This document shows, piece by piece, positions 18,014 to 27,905 of a stretch of 64,000 nucleotides of DNA (its first letter is position 1; every line of letters begins with the position of its first letter). The stretch covers positions 1 to 64,000 of the forward strand of contig CBDHFQ010000030.1 of assembly GCA_965262565.1 (NCBI GenBank). The letters are read 5' to 3'. Position numbers and translations under genes: made by a program. The DNA is from CBDHFQ01 sp965262565. Its GTDB lineage: Bacteria; Bacteroidota; Bacteroidia; J057. The notes below the pieces were generated by a model that had not been told where the DNA came from, ran no database searches, and saw only the letters and a program-made list of their open reading frames with translations.

Positions 18014-19172
18014 TGCTTATGAGCAAAGAGGAGTTTCTTCAGGTAAAGAAGATGTCCACTTTGCAATAAAAGGCTTAGATAAAGGCCTATTTCCTCGTGC
18101 TTTTTGTAAAGTCGTTCCTGATCTATTAACAGATGATGATGATTATTGCACAATCATGCATGCTGATGGATCAGGTACCAAGTCTTCTTTGGCATATCTA
18201 TACTGGAAAGAGACGGGTGATATTTCCGTGTGGAGGGGAATTGTACAGGATGCTATCGTGATGAATTTGGATGATATGTGTTGTGCCGGAGCTTCTACTC
18301 ATTTTTTGATTTCAAATACCATTGGAAGAAATAAATTTCTTATTCCCAGGGAAGTCCTGGCAGAAATATTGGAAGGAATGGAAGCATTTTTCCACATGCT
18401 CCGAGAATACGATATCCATATTAAGAGTACTGGAGGTGAAACGGCTGATCTGGGAGATTTAGTAAGAACGTTGGTGTTGGATGTTACAGCTATCTGTAGG
18501 TTGCCTCGTAATGAGGTAATTACTAATGAAGAAATCGCTCCAGGCCATATTGTTATCGGTCTCAGTAGTTATGGTCAAACAATATACGAGTCAAATTACA
18601 ATAGTGGGATTTCGAGTAATGGATTAACAAACGCTCGCCACGATGTTCTTAGTAATGTCTATGCCCAAAAATATCCTGAATCATTTGATCCCGCTCTACC
18701 TTCTTCGCTGGTTTACTCTGGTTCCTATTCTTTAAAAGATAAAATAGACGAGACTCCTTTATCTATTGGCCAACTTCTTCTCAGCCCAACGCGAACTTAT
18801 CTACCATTCATGAGATATATCCTTAGGGAATATCGGCAGCACATTAAGGGATTGGTTCATTGTACAGGTGGTGGCCAAACTAAAACCCTAAAGTTTATCC
18901 AGGGAATCCATGTTATAAAAGAGAATCTTTTTCCTACACCGCCCATCTTTCGCATTATTCAGCAAGCCGCAGATCACTCATGGGAAGAAATGTACCGCGT
19001 ATTTAATATGGGACATAGAATAGAAATCTTTTTAGAAGAAAAATACGCACCATTGATCCTAAAACAAGCGGAACGCTTTGGGATTGAAGCTAGAGTAATA
19101 GGAAGATGTGAAGCCTCCAATAAAAATCAAGTAAGTATTCGCGGGGAGCACGGTATCTTTATATTTGAATAA
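18006..19172 (+). CDS. purM: phosphoribosylformylglycinamidine cyclo-ligase (AIR synthase)
   Basis: A 388-residue enzyme of de novo purine synthesis that closes FGAM to AIR using ATP. The ATP-grasp-like PurM fold is shown by MHADGSGTKSSLAYLY, QDAIVMNLDDMCCAGAS, STGGETADLGDLVRTLVLD, GLSSYGQTIYESNYNSGISSNG and the late HCTGGGQTKTLKF. This long form is common in Bacteroidota. The ATG at 18006 overlaps the end of the preceding OmpA-family gene by eight bases, suggesting coupled translation, though the two functions are unrelated. Confidence 0.9.
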   Translation: MSDAYEQRGVSSGKEDVHFAIKGLDKGLFPRAFCKVVPDLLTDDDDYCTIMHADGSGTKSSLAYLYWKETGDISVWRGIVQDAIVMNLDDMCCAGASTHFLISNTIGRNKFLIPREVLAEILEGMEAFFHMLREYDIHIKSTGGETADLGDLVRTLVLDVTAICRLPRNEVITNEEIAPGHIVIGLSSYGQTIYESNYNSGISSNGLTNARHDVLSNVYAQKYPESFDPALPSSLVYSGSYSLKDKIDETPLSIGQLLLSPTRTYLPFMRYILREYRQHIKGLVHCTGGGQTKTLKFIQGIHVIKENLFPTPPIFRIIQQAADHSWEEMYRVFNMGHRIEIFLEEKYAPLILKQAERFGIEARVIGRCEASNKNQVSIRGEHGIFIFE

Positions 19173-19256
19173 TAATTAATCTTCGGATAGATGCATCATT
19201 ATGGAAAGAACAATAGTCTTTGTATTCAGTAGTTGTTAATCTTAAGTGCGCCAGAT

Positions 19257-19976
19257 ATGGAACCAGTCATCAAACTTGAAAATATTTCTAAGGTTTATCA
19301 GATGGGTTCGGTAGAAATCCATGCACTCAGAGGTGTTACTCTTGAAATTTATCCGAATGAATATGTGGCCATCATGGGGCCTTCTGGTTCTGGTAAATCT
19401 ACTTTAATGAATGTATTAGGATGTCTGGATACTCCTACCAATGGCGATTATTTTCTGAATAAGACTAATGTCAGTGGTATGGAAGATGCAGAGCTTGCCC
19501 GAATTCGCAACAAGGAGATAGGATTTGTGTTTCAAACATTTAATTTACTCGCGAGATCCACCGCCGTAGAAAATGTTGCGCTTCCTCTGGTGTATGCTGG
19601 CTATTCGAGATCTGAAAGATATGATCAGGCTTCGAGGATGTTAGATAGTGTAGGATTAGGAGATAGGCTAGATCACAAACCTAATGAATTATCCGGTGGT
19701 CAACGTCAAAGGGTAGCTGTTGCAAGAGCATTAGTGAATGATCCTTCGATTATTTTAGCGGATGAACCTACAGGTAATCTGGATACAAAAACTTCCTATG
19801 AAATTATGGAATTATTCGAAAACCTTTTTCAAAGAGGAAATACCATGATTGTCGTTACTCATGAAGAGGATATCGCCCAACATGCACAAAAAATTATCAG
19901 ACTGAGAGATGGAAATATTGAGACCATAGAAGTAAATGAACAAAGAATTATAGGAGGGCAGGGCGTGACTCATTAG
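19257..19976 (+). CDS. ABC transporter ATP-binding protein, MacB/LolD type
   Basis: A 239-residue ATPase with all catalytic parts: Walker A GPSGSGKST, Q-loop FQTFNLL, signature LSGGQRQRVAVARAL, Walker B ILADEPTGNLD and the switch His in VVTHEED. The pattern is that of the LolD/MacB/FtsE group, which drive lipoprotein release or mechanotransmission rather than uptake. No permease gene is adjacent, so the partner must be encoded elsewhere. The ATG at 19257 is preferred over one eight codons upstream, since MEPVIKLENISKVY is the usual N-terminus. It is convergent with mgtE and overlaps it by four bases. Confidence 0.9.
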   Translation: MEPVIKLENISKVYQMGSVEIHALRGVTLEIYPNEYVAIMGPSGSGKSTLMNVLGCLDTPTNGDYFLNKTNVSGMEDAELARIRNKEIGFVFQTFNLLARSTAVENVALPLVYAGYSRSERYDQASRMLDSVGLGDRLDHKPNELSGGQRQRVAVARALVNDPSIILADEPTGNLDTKTSYEIMELFENLFQRGNTMIVVTHEEDIAQHAQKIIRLRDGNIETIEVNEQRIIGGQGVTH

Positions 19977-21328
19977 GGAACGAGCAAAATATTTGCTGCC
20001 AAAGAGAAAAGCAGGATATATCCTATGATATCTGTAAAGGCAGTAATAAAGATGGAAGAAGCCACAGCAGGATCTACTTTTAACCGTTCTAGCGCAATAG
20101 GAATAAAAGAGCCCATTGTACCTGCAAGAATCAGGTTGCAAAATAAGGCAATACAAACTACTAGTCCGATCATATAACCGTCTCCTCTTAGATAAGATAT
20201 AAGTGCCACCAATAATCCAAGGCAAACCCCATTCACCATACCTACCAGCATCTCTTTTCCTACAACCTTCAATGCTTTTCTGGCGGGAATTCCATTCGTA
20301 GATATTCTCCTAATCGTAACTGCAAGCGTTTGTGTAGCACCATTTCCAGCTACTCCTGCTATAATAGGCATGAAAGAAGCCAGAACAGCCATTTCACTGA
20401 TTAAGGATTCGTATTGTTTAAGTACCTGACTGGCGATAAAGGCAGTGGTTAAATTGACCAATAACCAGGGGATCCTACTTTTTACCGCATCGAACCAACC
20501 TCCCCTTAAGTTTTCGTCTTCAGATACCCCCGCAAAGTTGAGGATATCCTCCGTTGTCTCATCTTCCAACACATCGAGGATATCATCAAATGTAATTCGT
20601 CCCAACAATCGATTCTCAGCATCTACCACAGGAAGTGTTGGAAGATTGTATTGAGACATTCGCTTGGCTACCTCCTCCTGATCCTCATCCACAAAAACTG
20701 AGACAATATCGGTTTCCATAATGTTTTCGATAGTCTCACTATTTCGAGCCTGAAATAAATTTTTTACCGATACATAGCCTAAGAGATGATTCTCTTCATC
20801 TACTACATAAATAGTATAAAATTCATCAGCATCTTCTGACTGTTCCACCACATCTCTAAGCGCATCCAATTTCTTCATCTCTTTTCGGACCTTCACCACG
20901 GAGGGGTTCATCAATCCACCAGCAGAATCTTCCTTATAGGTCAGTAACTGAGTAAGGACATTCTCTTCTTCGTCAGGGATGAAATGAAGGATTCGATCTT
21001 TGTATTCTTCAGGTAGTTGCGCCAATAAGTCAGCAGCATCATCGAGATCTAATTCTTCGATGAGTAGGGAAGCAGTTTCAGGCTTTAATAAGGTAAGGAG
21101 CTTTCCAGGGTTCGTGTCCTCATCCATCTCCGTTAACGCCTCTGAAATTACTTCTTTAGGTAGCTGACGAACAATTTTCTCTTGAATATCAGGGGAAGTA
21201 TCCTCCAGAATTTTTGCAATTTCCGTAGGATGGAGAACACTGAGTAAAGCACGTATATGGGCATGTGGGGAGGCAAGCAATCGCCTTACACGCTCAATTT
21301 TATTTTCATTTATTCGTTCCTCTGCCAT
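19973..21328 (-). CDS. mgtE: magnesium transporter MgtE
   Basis: A 451-residue magnesium channel. An N-terminal helical MgtE_N domain (residues 1-130) with repeated PEEYKDRILHF-type helices is followed by two CBS domains (about 135-255), which bind Mg and gate the pore. Five transmembrane helices follow over about 290-450, with PIIAGVAGNGATQTLAVTIRR, the conserved pore signature. The start is set at the ATG at 21328; an ATG three codons upstream is also possible. It shares four bases with the convergent ABC gene. Confidence 0.93.
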   Translation of the reverse strand: MAEERINENKIERVRRLLASPHAHIRALLSVLHPTEIAKILEDTSPDIQEKIVRQLPKEVISEALTEMDEDTNPGKLLTLLKPETASLLIEELDLDDAADLLAQLPEEYKDRILHFIPDEEENVLTQLLTYKEDSAGGLMNPSVVKVRKEMKKLDALRDVVEQSEDADEFYTIYVVDEENHLLGYVSVKNLFQARNSETIENIMETDIVSVFVDEDQEEVAKRMSQYNLPTLPVVDAENRLLGRITFDDILDVLEDETTEDILNFAGVSEDENLRGGWFDAVKSRIPWLLVNLTTAFIASQVLKQYESLISEMAVLASFMPIIAGVAGNGATQTLAVTIRRISTNGIPARKALKVVGKEMLVGMVNGVCLGLLVALISYLRGDGYMIGLVVCIALFCNLILAGTMGSFIPIALERLKVDPAVASSIFITAFTDIIGYILLFSLAANILLVP

Positions 21329-21372
21329 TATCCGCAAAGGTAAACGTTTTTAACAGGATTGGCTATATGAAT

Positions 21373-21543
21373 TTATGATCTCATCCAGGCTCGGATAATT
21401 AAATAGATCATACAACCGATAAACATAAAGATCGATATTCGGTTGATCCCATGCATAAACTTGAGATTCAAAGATGAAGGTTGGTCGGGATCTTCCTTTT
21501 TAAATATATTGATATAGCCAAAGATTTTCCTTAATACTTCCAT
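21373..21543 (-). CDS. small membrane protein, DUF6728-like
   Basis: A 56-residue protein: a basic start (MEVLRKIFGYINIFKKEDPD), then SLNLKFMHGINRISIFMF and one transmembrane helix (IFMFIGCMIYLIIRAW). The GINRIS core and layout match, from memory, the DUF6728 family common in Bacteroidota. It lies between mgtE and the peptidoglycan-binding protein gene on the same strand, and the three could be co-transcribed. The function is unknown. Confidence 0.7.
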   Translation of the reverse strand: MEVLRKIFGYINIFKKEDPDQPSSLNLKFMHGINRISIFMFIGCMIYLIIRAWMRS

Positions 21544-21588
21544 GGTATGTTAACCTGCTTATTTAGAAAAAAGTTTATGCAAATCTTT

Positions 21589-22266
21589 TCAAAAATTTCT
21601 ATATGGCTTAACTAATGGTTGAATGGTATCTGATAATTTAAATAAGTGCAGTAGGGTTAGATCATCTGCGATTCCTGTGGGATAAAGTCCCTCACTTGTC
21701 TGAAAATCTTTGACGGCCCGTTCTGTCTCTTGAGCAAAATATCCATCTATAGGTAAGGATTGTCCCTGGGCTGCCAGTAAACGCTGTAATTCATACACAG
21801 CAGCTCCATGATCATTATTCTCCAACCCTTTCGAGTCTTGGAGCCATTGATGTATTCTATGCATGGATGGATTGGCTCCGCTTATTTCTATGAGCTTAAT
21901 TTCTTCGTTATTTAGTCCTTCTCTTTTCCATATGGATGACTGGATGAGCTTTTGTTCCAAAAATCTGGCTTTACTAAGATATAAGGCATATTGTTGTACT
22001 TTCGAGGAGGCTTCCGGATCATTAGGAGAGCTTCGTTTCACATCTATTTTATGATTTCTCCAACAAGCACGCGCAAATGTTCCGCAAAGTTCTGCTGTAG
22101 AATAGTACTCTAATAAAATAGAAGGATCATGATAGTTTATATCAATGCTGTCTGAGACGGGATATTGATATTCAGAAGGTGGGTGGAAACGTCTGTATGA
22201 ATCGTACTGGAAAAAGAGAATCAGAACGAGGGCAACAGAAACGAAGATGTAAAATAACCTTTTCAT
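21589..22266 (-). CDS. peptidoglycan-binding domain protein
   Basis: A 225-residue protein with one N-terminal membrane anchor (residues 4-20) and a C-terminal PG_binding_1 domain over about 155-210 (VYELQRLLAAQGQSLPIDGYFAQ, TERAVKDFQTSEGLYPTGI). The middle is helical with no catalytic motif, and a YkuD or amidase domain is missing, so it is likely a wall-binding accessory factor rather than an enzyme. It lies upstream of the small DUF6728-like gene on the same strand and is divergent from the alanine symporter gene. Confidence 0.8.
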   Translation of the reverse strand: MKRLFYIFVSVALVLILFFQYDSYRRFHPPSEYQYPVSDSIDINYHDPSILLEYYSTAELCGTFARACWRNHKIDVKRSSPNDPEASSKVQQYALYLSKARFLEQKLIQSSIWKREGLNNEEIKLIEISGANPSMHRIHQWLQDSKGLENNDHGAAVYELQRLLAAQGQSLPIDGYFAQETERAVKDFQTSEGLYPTGIADDLTLLHLFKLSDTIQPLVKPYRNF

Positions 22267-22387
22267 CTTGACTTAATAACCTATAGGAGAATGGCAGAAT
22301 AGAGTTATGAATATATAGATAATATGCTAGTGGTTAGCATTTTTAAGCTATAAATCTGTATTTTTAACTATTTAACCCTTTTAGCAT

Positions 22388-24487
22388 ATGCATTACATTA
22401 AGCCAATTATCTTATTAGGCTTTATATTTTTTAGCACTGGAACATGTATTCATGGACAATTGGCTGATGTAAATCCATCCGAAAAGTTAATTCCCTCTAA
22501 AAATATTTCCTTACCTATAGGTCGAGTTTCCCTGGACCAAAGAATTAATGAGGGCTTTGCCCCTATTGGTAATGGGATAGGAAATATTGTTTTCTATGCC
22601 CCAAAAATAACAGAAGATGTACTGATAAGAGAGATAGGCATAGGGAGATCTTCAGAAGAATTTTATGATCAACCTCCATTCATGGTTGACTATTCCTACG
22701 ATCGATCTTCTTCTCCCAAGGTTAATTCAACCTATCGAATTGCTTTAGAAGGAGAAGATAATACTGATCTTATTAAGGTATCTTATTTCGAAACAGAAAG
22801 GATAAAATGGGATGATGAAGTACTCCTAAATGGTAAGTCTATTGTTTTTACCCCAGATTTTACCCAAATCGAGGCCGATTCTTCTGAATTATTAGTCAAG
22901 GTTAAAACGGAGATTTCTTTAAAGGAATTAGAAATTTATATTAAACCATTATACACACAAGATAATGTAGCATCCATAGATGGAGTAGTAGTTAATTATC
23001 AAGCAGAGGTTATAGGGAAATTAGGAGAGCCTATTTCGATTAACGGACTTAAACTTACTATATCTCCAAATCCTGCGTCTTCTTATTCCTTGGAAGATCA
23101 AAAAGTCTATTCTATTCAAATTGTTCCCGTATCATTTTTACCTATTATTATTCTCTTCCTCATTCTTGGAGCTACTTATTTTACTTTTTATTTCAAATTT
23201 ATCAATATTAGAAAATTTAGACTTGCCCTGGATGTGGTAATGGGTAAGTACTCCGACCCTAAAGAAGAAGGAGAAGTATCGCATTTTCAAGCACTCGCCA
23301 CAGCCTTATCCGGAACCGTAGGGCTAGGGAACATTGCTGGAGTAGCGATTGCTATTTCCATAGGGGGGGCGGGTGCTACCTTTTGGATGATATTAGTCGG
23401 GCTACTGGGAATGTCTTCTAAATTTGTAGAATGCACCTTAGGTGTTAAGTACAGGGTGATTAATGAAAGAGGTATTGTTTCTGGTGGGCCTATGTATTAT
23501 CTAAGCACTGGTTTGAAAGAGAAAGGCTATAGTTGGCTAGGAAGGATTGGTGCGATTTTTTTTTCAATTATGTGTATAGGCGCTTCTTACGGAAGTGGGA
23601 ATATGTTCCAGGTGAATCAAGCATTCCAACAATTCCAACTGGTAACAGGGGGAGAAGCCAGTTTTATCAATGGGTATGCTTGGGTATTTGGTTTGGCTAT
23701 GGCTGTATTAGTAGCATCAGTGATTATAGGAGGTATTAAAAGTATAGCCAATGTTACCGATAAAATTGTTCCCATAATGTGTGGGATCTACTTTTTAGCT
23801 GGATTAGTAATATTAATAATGAATATCACAGAGATCCCTAGGGCTTTTATAGAAATCATTACTGAAGCTTTTACTCCTTTAGCTGTTGCAGGTGGATTTA
23901 TTGGGGTATTGATCCAGGGATTTCGTCGTGGGGCATTTTCGAATGAAGCTGGAGTAGGATCAGCATCTATTGCCCACGCTGCAGTAAAGACCAATCATCC
24001 TGCTTCTGAAGGTATCGTAGCTTTATTAGAACCATTTATAGATACAGTGGTCGTATGTACTACGACTGCACTGGTGATCATTATTACGAATAATCATTTG
24101 GATCCTAATGCTTCAGATGGGGTGGCATTAACCTCAGCAGCCTTTTCTGGAGAACTTCCTTTCTTCCAGTATGTTCTTTCGTTAGCTGTTATTCTGTTTG
24201 CCTTTTCGACGATGATTTCATGGTCTTACTATGGATTAAAGTCTTGGACGTACTTATTTGGAGATTCTTCCGTATCTGATATTACTTATAAAGTGTCTTT
24301 TTGTATTTGTATCATTATAGGTGCGGCAGCTTCCCTGGGTTCGGTGATGGCTTTCTCTGATGCTATGATCTTTGCTATGGCCTTGCCAAACATTATTGGG
24401 TTAGTCATACTACTCCCCGAGGTCAAAGAGGAATTGAATTCCTACCTGGCAAAGATTAAATCAGGAGAAATTATCAGAACCTCTTAA
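22388..24487 (+). CDS. sodium:alanine symporter (AGCS family) with an inserted extracytoplasmic domain
   Basis: A 699-residue AGCS transporter that imports alanine or glycine with sodium. The core is clear: TALSGTVGLGNIAGVAIAIS, SSKFVECTLGVKYR, GPMYYLSTGLKEKGYSWLG, RRGAFSNEAGVGSASIAHAA and SWSYYGLKSWTYLFG. It differs from ordinary members at the N-terminus. After a signal-peptide-like start (residues 1-24) comes RINEGFAPIGNGIGNIVFYA, the expected opening of the family, and then about 170 polar, beta-rich residues before the normal helix VSFLPIIILFLILGATYFTFYF and FINIRKFRLALDVVMGKY resume. The extra domain probably faces the periplasm. yicC follows 36 bp downstream. Confidence 0.9.
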   Translation: MHYIKPIILLGFIFFSTGTCIHGQLADVNPSEKLIPSKNISLPIGRVSLDQRINEGFAPIGNGIGNIVFYAPKITEDVLIREIGIGRSSEEFYDQPPFMVDYSYDRSSSPKVNSTYRIALEGEDNTDLIKVSYFETERIKWDDEVLLNGKSIVFTPDFTQIEADSSELLVKVKTEISLKELEIYIKPLYTQDNVASIDGVVVNYQAEVIGKLGEPISINGLKLTISPNPASSYSLEDQKVYSIQIVPVSFLPIIILFLILGATYFTFYFKFINIRKFRLALDVVMGKYSDPKEEGEVSHFQALATALSGTVGLGNIAGVAIAISIGGAGATFWMILVGLLGMSSKFVECTLGVKYRVINERGIVSGGPMYYLSTGLKEKGYSWLGRIGAIFFSIMCIGASYGSGNMFQVNQAFQQFQLVTGGEASFINGYAWVFGLAMAVLVASVIIGGIKSIANVTDKIVPIMCGIYFLAGLVILIMNITEIPRAFIEIITEAFTPLAVAGGFIGVLIQGFRRGAFSNEAGVGSASIAHAAVKTNHPASEGIVALLEPFIDTVVVCTTTALVIIITNNHLDPNASDGVALTSAAFSGELPFFQYVLSLAVILFAFSTMISWSYYGLKSWTYLFGDSSVSDITYKVSFCICIIIGAAASLGSVMAFSDAMIFAMALPNIIGLVILLPEVKEELNSYLAKIKSGEIIRTS

Positions 24488-24523
24488 CATATTAGCTTTT
24501 CAAAAAACTAACATCATAATCAT

Positions 24524-25402
24524 ATGATTCTATCCATGACCGGTTACGGTTCATCCATTCAAAATTCAGAAAACTATCAAGTAGTTTTCGAATTGAAATC
24601 TTTGAATAGTAAATATTTAGAAATTACCCTTAAGCTTCCCAAAGTTTATTTAAAGTATGAACATGAAGCTAGATCTCTGCTAAGCAAAAAGCTGCAAAGA
24701 GGAAAAGTAGTAGCACTAATGAGTGTGAATGTTCTGGGAGAAGGAAAGCACTTTTTGAATATCAATAAAAGTTTGGCGAAAAGTTATTTAAATGAATTGA
24801 ATCAGCTGAGAGAAGTCTTAAATATAAAGGGAGAGGTTGACCTGCCGTTTATTGTAGGGCTACCTGAAGTTATTCCCACGGAAATTGAACAGGAAAACGA
24901 AGAAGAGTGGAACCTCATTCGTGCTGCCATTCTCGAAGCTTCTGATAAATTAATTGAAAGTAGAAGAGAAGAGGGAAAAGCGCTGAAGAAGGATTTAATG
25001 GATCGAAGAGATGCCATAAGTAACTTACTGGAAAAGGTGAAGATCCTTGCTCCCCAACGACTGCAACACATTAGAAATCGTCTTGATAAAGCGCTTGAGG
25101 AGATTCGTCATAAAGTGGTTGAATTTGATACGAATCGATATGAGCAGGAGATCATTTTCTATCTCGAAAAAATAGATATTAATGAAGAAATTGTTCGTTT
25201 GGAGCAACATCTAAGCTACTTTAAAGAGATGTGCGATTCTGGAATGGGAAAAGGAAAGAAACTTCAATTTTTATCTCAGGAAATAGGTAGAGAAATTAAT
25301 ACCATTGGCTCAAAGGCAAATGATGCCCAAATCCAACGTTTAGTGGTTAATATGAAAGATGATTTGGAAAAAATTAAGGAACAGGTACTAAATATTGTGT
25401 AA
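24524..25402 (+). CDS. yicC: YicC family endoribonuclease
   Basis: A 292-residue protein of the YicC/YloC family, whose E. coli member cleaves RNA and takes part in small-RNA turnover. The N-terminal SMTGYGSSI motif and the ELKSLNSKYLEITLKLP segment are diagnostic, as is the C-terminal DSGMGKGKKLQFLSQEIGRE with INTIGSKAND. The predicted layout is an N-terminal alpha/beta part and a long coiled-coil C-terminal part. In many Bacteroidota gmk follows; here it does not, and the next gene is convergent. Confidence 0.92.
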   Translation: MILSMTGYGSSIQNSENYQVVFELKSLNSKYLEITLKLPKVYLKYEHEARSLLSKKLQRGKVVALMSVNVLGEGKHFLNINKSLAKSYLNELNQLREVLNIKGEVDLPFIVGLPEVIPTEIEQENEEEWNLIRAAILEASDKLIESRREEGKALKKDLMDRRDAISNLLEKVKILAPQRLQHIRNRLDKALEEIRHKVVEFDTNRYEQEIIFYLEKIDINEEIVRLEQHLSYFKEMCDSGMGKGKKLQFLSQEIGREINTIGSKANDAQIQRLVVNMKDDLEKIKEQVLNIV

Positions 25403-25412
25403 TAATCTTCTG

Positions 25413-26771
25413 TTAAGGAAATTCTGTCAGGTACTCTTTCATATAAAGATAGGGCTCAGTAAAATTCCCTTTCCATAATATCATAGCTCTTGCTAACAAT
25501 TCGTCTACACCTCCTTCTTCTGGACTCTCTGCTTCCCAATCAACCCTTGAAATAGATTCCCAAACAGGTGCTAATTCTTCGCTAAAACGAATGGATGCAT
25601 CAGCAGCAAATTCGCAAGGAAGATTAGTTACTGCCATAACTGCAATGCCAGATCCATTAACACCAAGATGGGATGTCTTCTTTATAGGATCATAAATAAA
25701 TACAGGTTGATCTATCCAGGTCTCCTGGGAAAAGTGTATGGCTCCTTCAGGATCGCAAGTAATATCTCCAATCACTTCAAGCGTTTGATATGTTGCATAC
25801 CATTCCGCTGTCTGTTCCCTGCTAATCAATCGGGGGAATTTTGGGGACCAAATAATACAATTCATCCACATGCTTGCATAAGGAAAGACCTGATCCATAT
25901 TTGATTCAAAATGATCTGGCTCTTTCAGGTAAAGCTGAAATAAATCCTGGTAAGAAAAATCTTCTCCCTTGTAATGAGAACCTTTTTTCAGTCGATATAA
26001 TTCAGGGATATCCATAACAAGCTTATATATTTTGTTCCTTGATCCAGAAGAGAAAACGGACGGGAGAGAAGCAAGATCAATCTCCTCTACCGGTAAGTAA
26101 TCATATATTTCCTGGGCACCTTTACTCGTCTTTCCATTTCCCATAAAGCAAGTAATAAATGGGGGAAGTTCAGTTGGGGTACCATTGTGTTGTATTTCTT
26201 CTCCTACAGCTTGAAGTATTTTTTTTACTTCTTCCAGATCTTGTAAGGCTACGGATTGGCCAATCTTCGAAAAAGGATGTACTATGCCTCTACGATTCAT
26301 TCTCTGACCAAATGTCCATAGACTATCTGTAATTCCTGCATAGCCTGCAAAAAAAGTAAAAGCGGTTAAGATCCTCTGATGCTGCGAATTAGTTAATAAC
26401 TCGTAATCAATAAGGGTAATATTCCTGGCCGTTAATGCCTGTAAAAGAGGGCGATTTTTTATTTGTCCTTTATGAGTATGAGAAAAAAATAAATAAGTTT
26501 TTTGAGGTAATAATTCCTGGATGTCTACTTCTTTTATGCCAACAATTACATTTGCCTGTTGTAAATCCTCTGAAATAATACCCCCTTTTTCTTCATATGC
26601 CTTGTCAGTAAAGGCCCTTTTTATTTCTCCGGTAGTGGGATGCTTGGCAGGTTGTATAAGTACTTTGATCTTTGATGTTTGCAATGAGGAGACCATAGAA
26701 GGTACAATTGCCACCCTTTTTTCTCCCTTTTTAGTTAAATCTTCTCTTCTTATACCTATAGTTACAGACAT
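25413..26771 (-). CDS. lysine-ketoglutarate reductase/alanine dehydrogenase-like protein
   Basis: A 452-residue protein resembling the LKR half of eukaryotic LKR/SDH (AASS), which condenses lysine and 2-oxoglutarate to saccharopine. The start TIGIRREDLTKKGEKRVAIVPS is the AlaDh/PNT-type N-terminal signature, and VIVGIKEVDIQELLPQKTYLFFSHTHKGQ and the mid-region AFTFFAGYAGITDSLWTFGQR are typical of LKR proteins. The saccharopine dehydrogenase half is absent here and no such gene is adjacent. The exact substrate in this organism is therefore not certain. It is convergent with yicC. Confidence 0.8.
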   Translation of the reverse strand: MSVTIGIRREDLTKKGEKRVAIVPSMVSSLQTSKIKVLIQPAKHPTTGEIKRAFTDKAYEEKGGIISEDLQQANVIVGIKEVDIQELLPQKTYLFFSHTHKGQIKNRPLLQALTARNITLIDYELLTNSQHQRILTAFTFFAGYAGITDSLWTFGQRMNRRGIVHPFSKIGQSVALQDLEEVKKILQAVGEEIQHNGTPTELPPFITCFMGNGKTSKGAQEIYDYLPVEEIDLASLPSVFSSGSRNKIYKLVMDIPELYRLKKGSHYKGEDFSYQDLFQLYLKEPDHFESNMDQVFPYASMWMNCIIWSPKFPRLISREQTAEWYATYQTLEVIGDITCDPEGAIHFSQETWIDQPVFIYDPIKKTSHLGVNGSGIAVMAVTNLPCEFAADASIRFSEELAPVWESISRVDWEAESPEEGGVDELLARAMILWKGNFTEPYLYMKEYLTEFP

Positions 26772-27013
26772 ATGGTTAAATTACTTATTAAATTAAGAAA
26801 TGTACACCGTGATCAAATGATGAATCTTGATCATTCAATGCATGGGATGTTGTTTTATTGTGATAGAAATTTTGATCTTTTCGTCGACTGAATAGCGTAA
26901 GAAATTAATTTTGTCCTTGTTAGAATTATGGTGTAAGCTGTTTCAAAATAAAAAAAGCTTTTTCGTAAAATTAAGTAAATGTTTGTTACAGGTATAATCC
27001 TAGCTTTTATTCC

Positions 27014-27850
27014 ATGGCAGATAAGATAGATGAATTTTACAGTAGGGAAGATAATCAAATTTATTACGAAGGTAGACTAATCTATGCCGTAGATAGTAAG
27101 TCATTTGTTAGCATTGGTAATAGATTTGGGAGGGATCATTCATGTGTATTTTTTAGGGGAGAAGTAGTTCCTCATGCTGATCCTGAGACATTTAAGATTA
27201 CCGATGATGGTTCTGGAAAAGATGATACAGGATATTGTATTTCAGATCTGTTCGCTGGAAGCGGAACTCCTGTATATACTATCTTATCAGGTAAAGGGAT
27301 TAAAAACGAAAAAGGTCTTGAGCTTGCTTTTGGAATGGAACAAAAGGAGGTGATAAGTCTTTTGGGACATCCCTGGCAAAGCGGTGAAAGTTTTTTTGCC
27401 CCTCCTGTGTTCCACAAAAAGCAGGAAGGTAATAACATAAGGCCATTCTGGGCCTGGGATTATAAACACTTAGGGCTAATATTGGAATTCAATGAAGTGG
27501 GAAGCCTCTGCCATATGGTTTTCAGGCCAGATTATGAAGATCTTATGGGATGTAAAGTAATGTTTAAGAAAAAAATATTATTTGATCTTCGAATTACTTC
27601 TTTGCGCCAGTTAACCCGAATGGGTTTTGAATTTACAGATCACACCTCACTATTGTCATTACATCACTCTTCTTCAGGTATAATTCTATCAATCCATACC
27701 GGAGAAGAAATGAATTTACCGTCAGGTGAAGAGATTTTCCCTCCTAAAGAATATTTTATCGTATCAATGAGCATGGCCACTCCCTCTTATCGTAACATTC
27801 TTCAGGATGCTTCTTCCTCTTTTCACTCTCCTAAATGGTTAATCGCCTGA
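27014..27850 (+). CDS. DKNYY-domain protein of unknown function
   Basis: A 278-residue protein with no signal peptide. Residues 12-80 contain DKNYY-type repeats, short units such as DSKSFVSIGNRFGRDHSCVFF and DPETFKITDDGSGKD; such repeats occur in many bacterial surface or cytoplasmic proteins of unknown role. The rest (FGMEQKEVISLLGHPW, FWAWDYKHLGLILEFN) resembles a small beta domain also seen in hypothetical proteins. Its neighbours are unrelated: the LKR-like gene is divergent and the acyltransferase gene is convergent. Confidence 0.65.
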   Translation: MADKIDEFYSREDNQIYYEGRLIYAVDSKSFVSIGNRFGRDHSCVFFRGEVVPHADPETFKITDDGSGKDDTGYCISDLFAGSGTPVYTILSGKGIKNEKGLELAFGMEQKEVISLLGHPWQSGESFFAPPVFHKKQEGNNIRPFWAWDYKHLGLILEFNEVGSLCHMVFRPDYEDLMGCKVMFKKKILFDLRITSLRQLTRMGFEFTDHTSLLSLHHSSSGIILSIHTGEEMNLPSGEEIFPPKEYFIVSMSMATPSYRNILQDASSSFHSPKWLIA

Positions 27851-27905
27851 TCTGTTTTAATTTCTATCCATTCTTCATTCAGCAAAAGTATTAATTAATA
27901 GTTTG

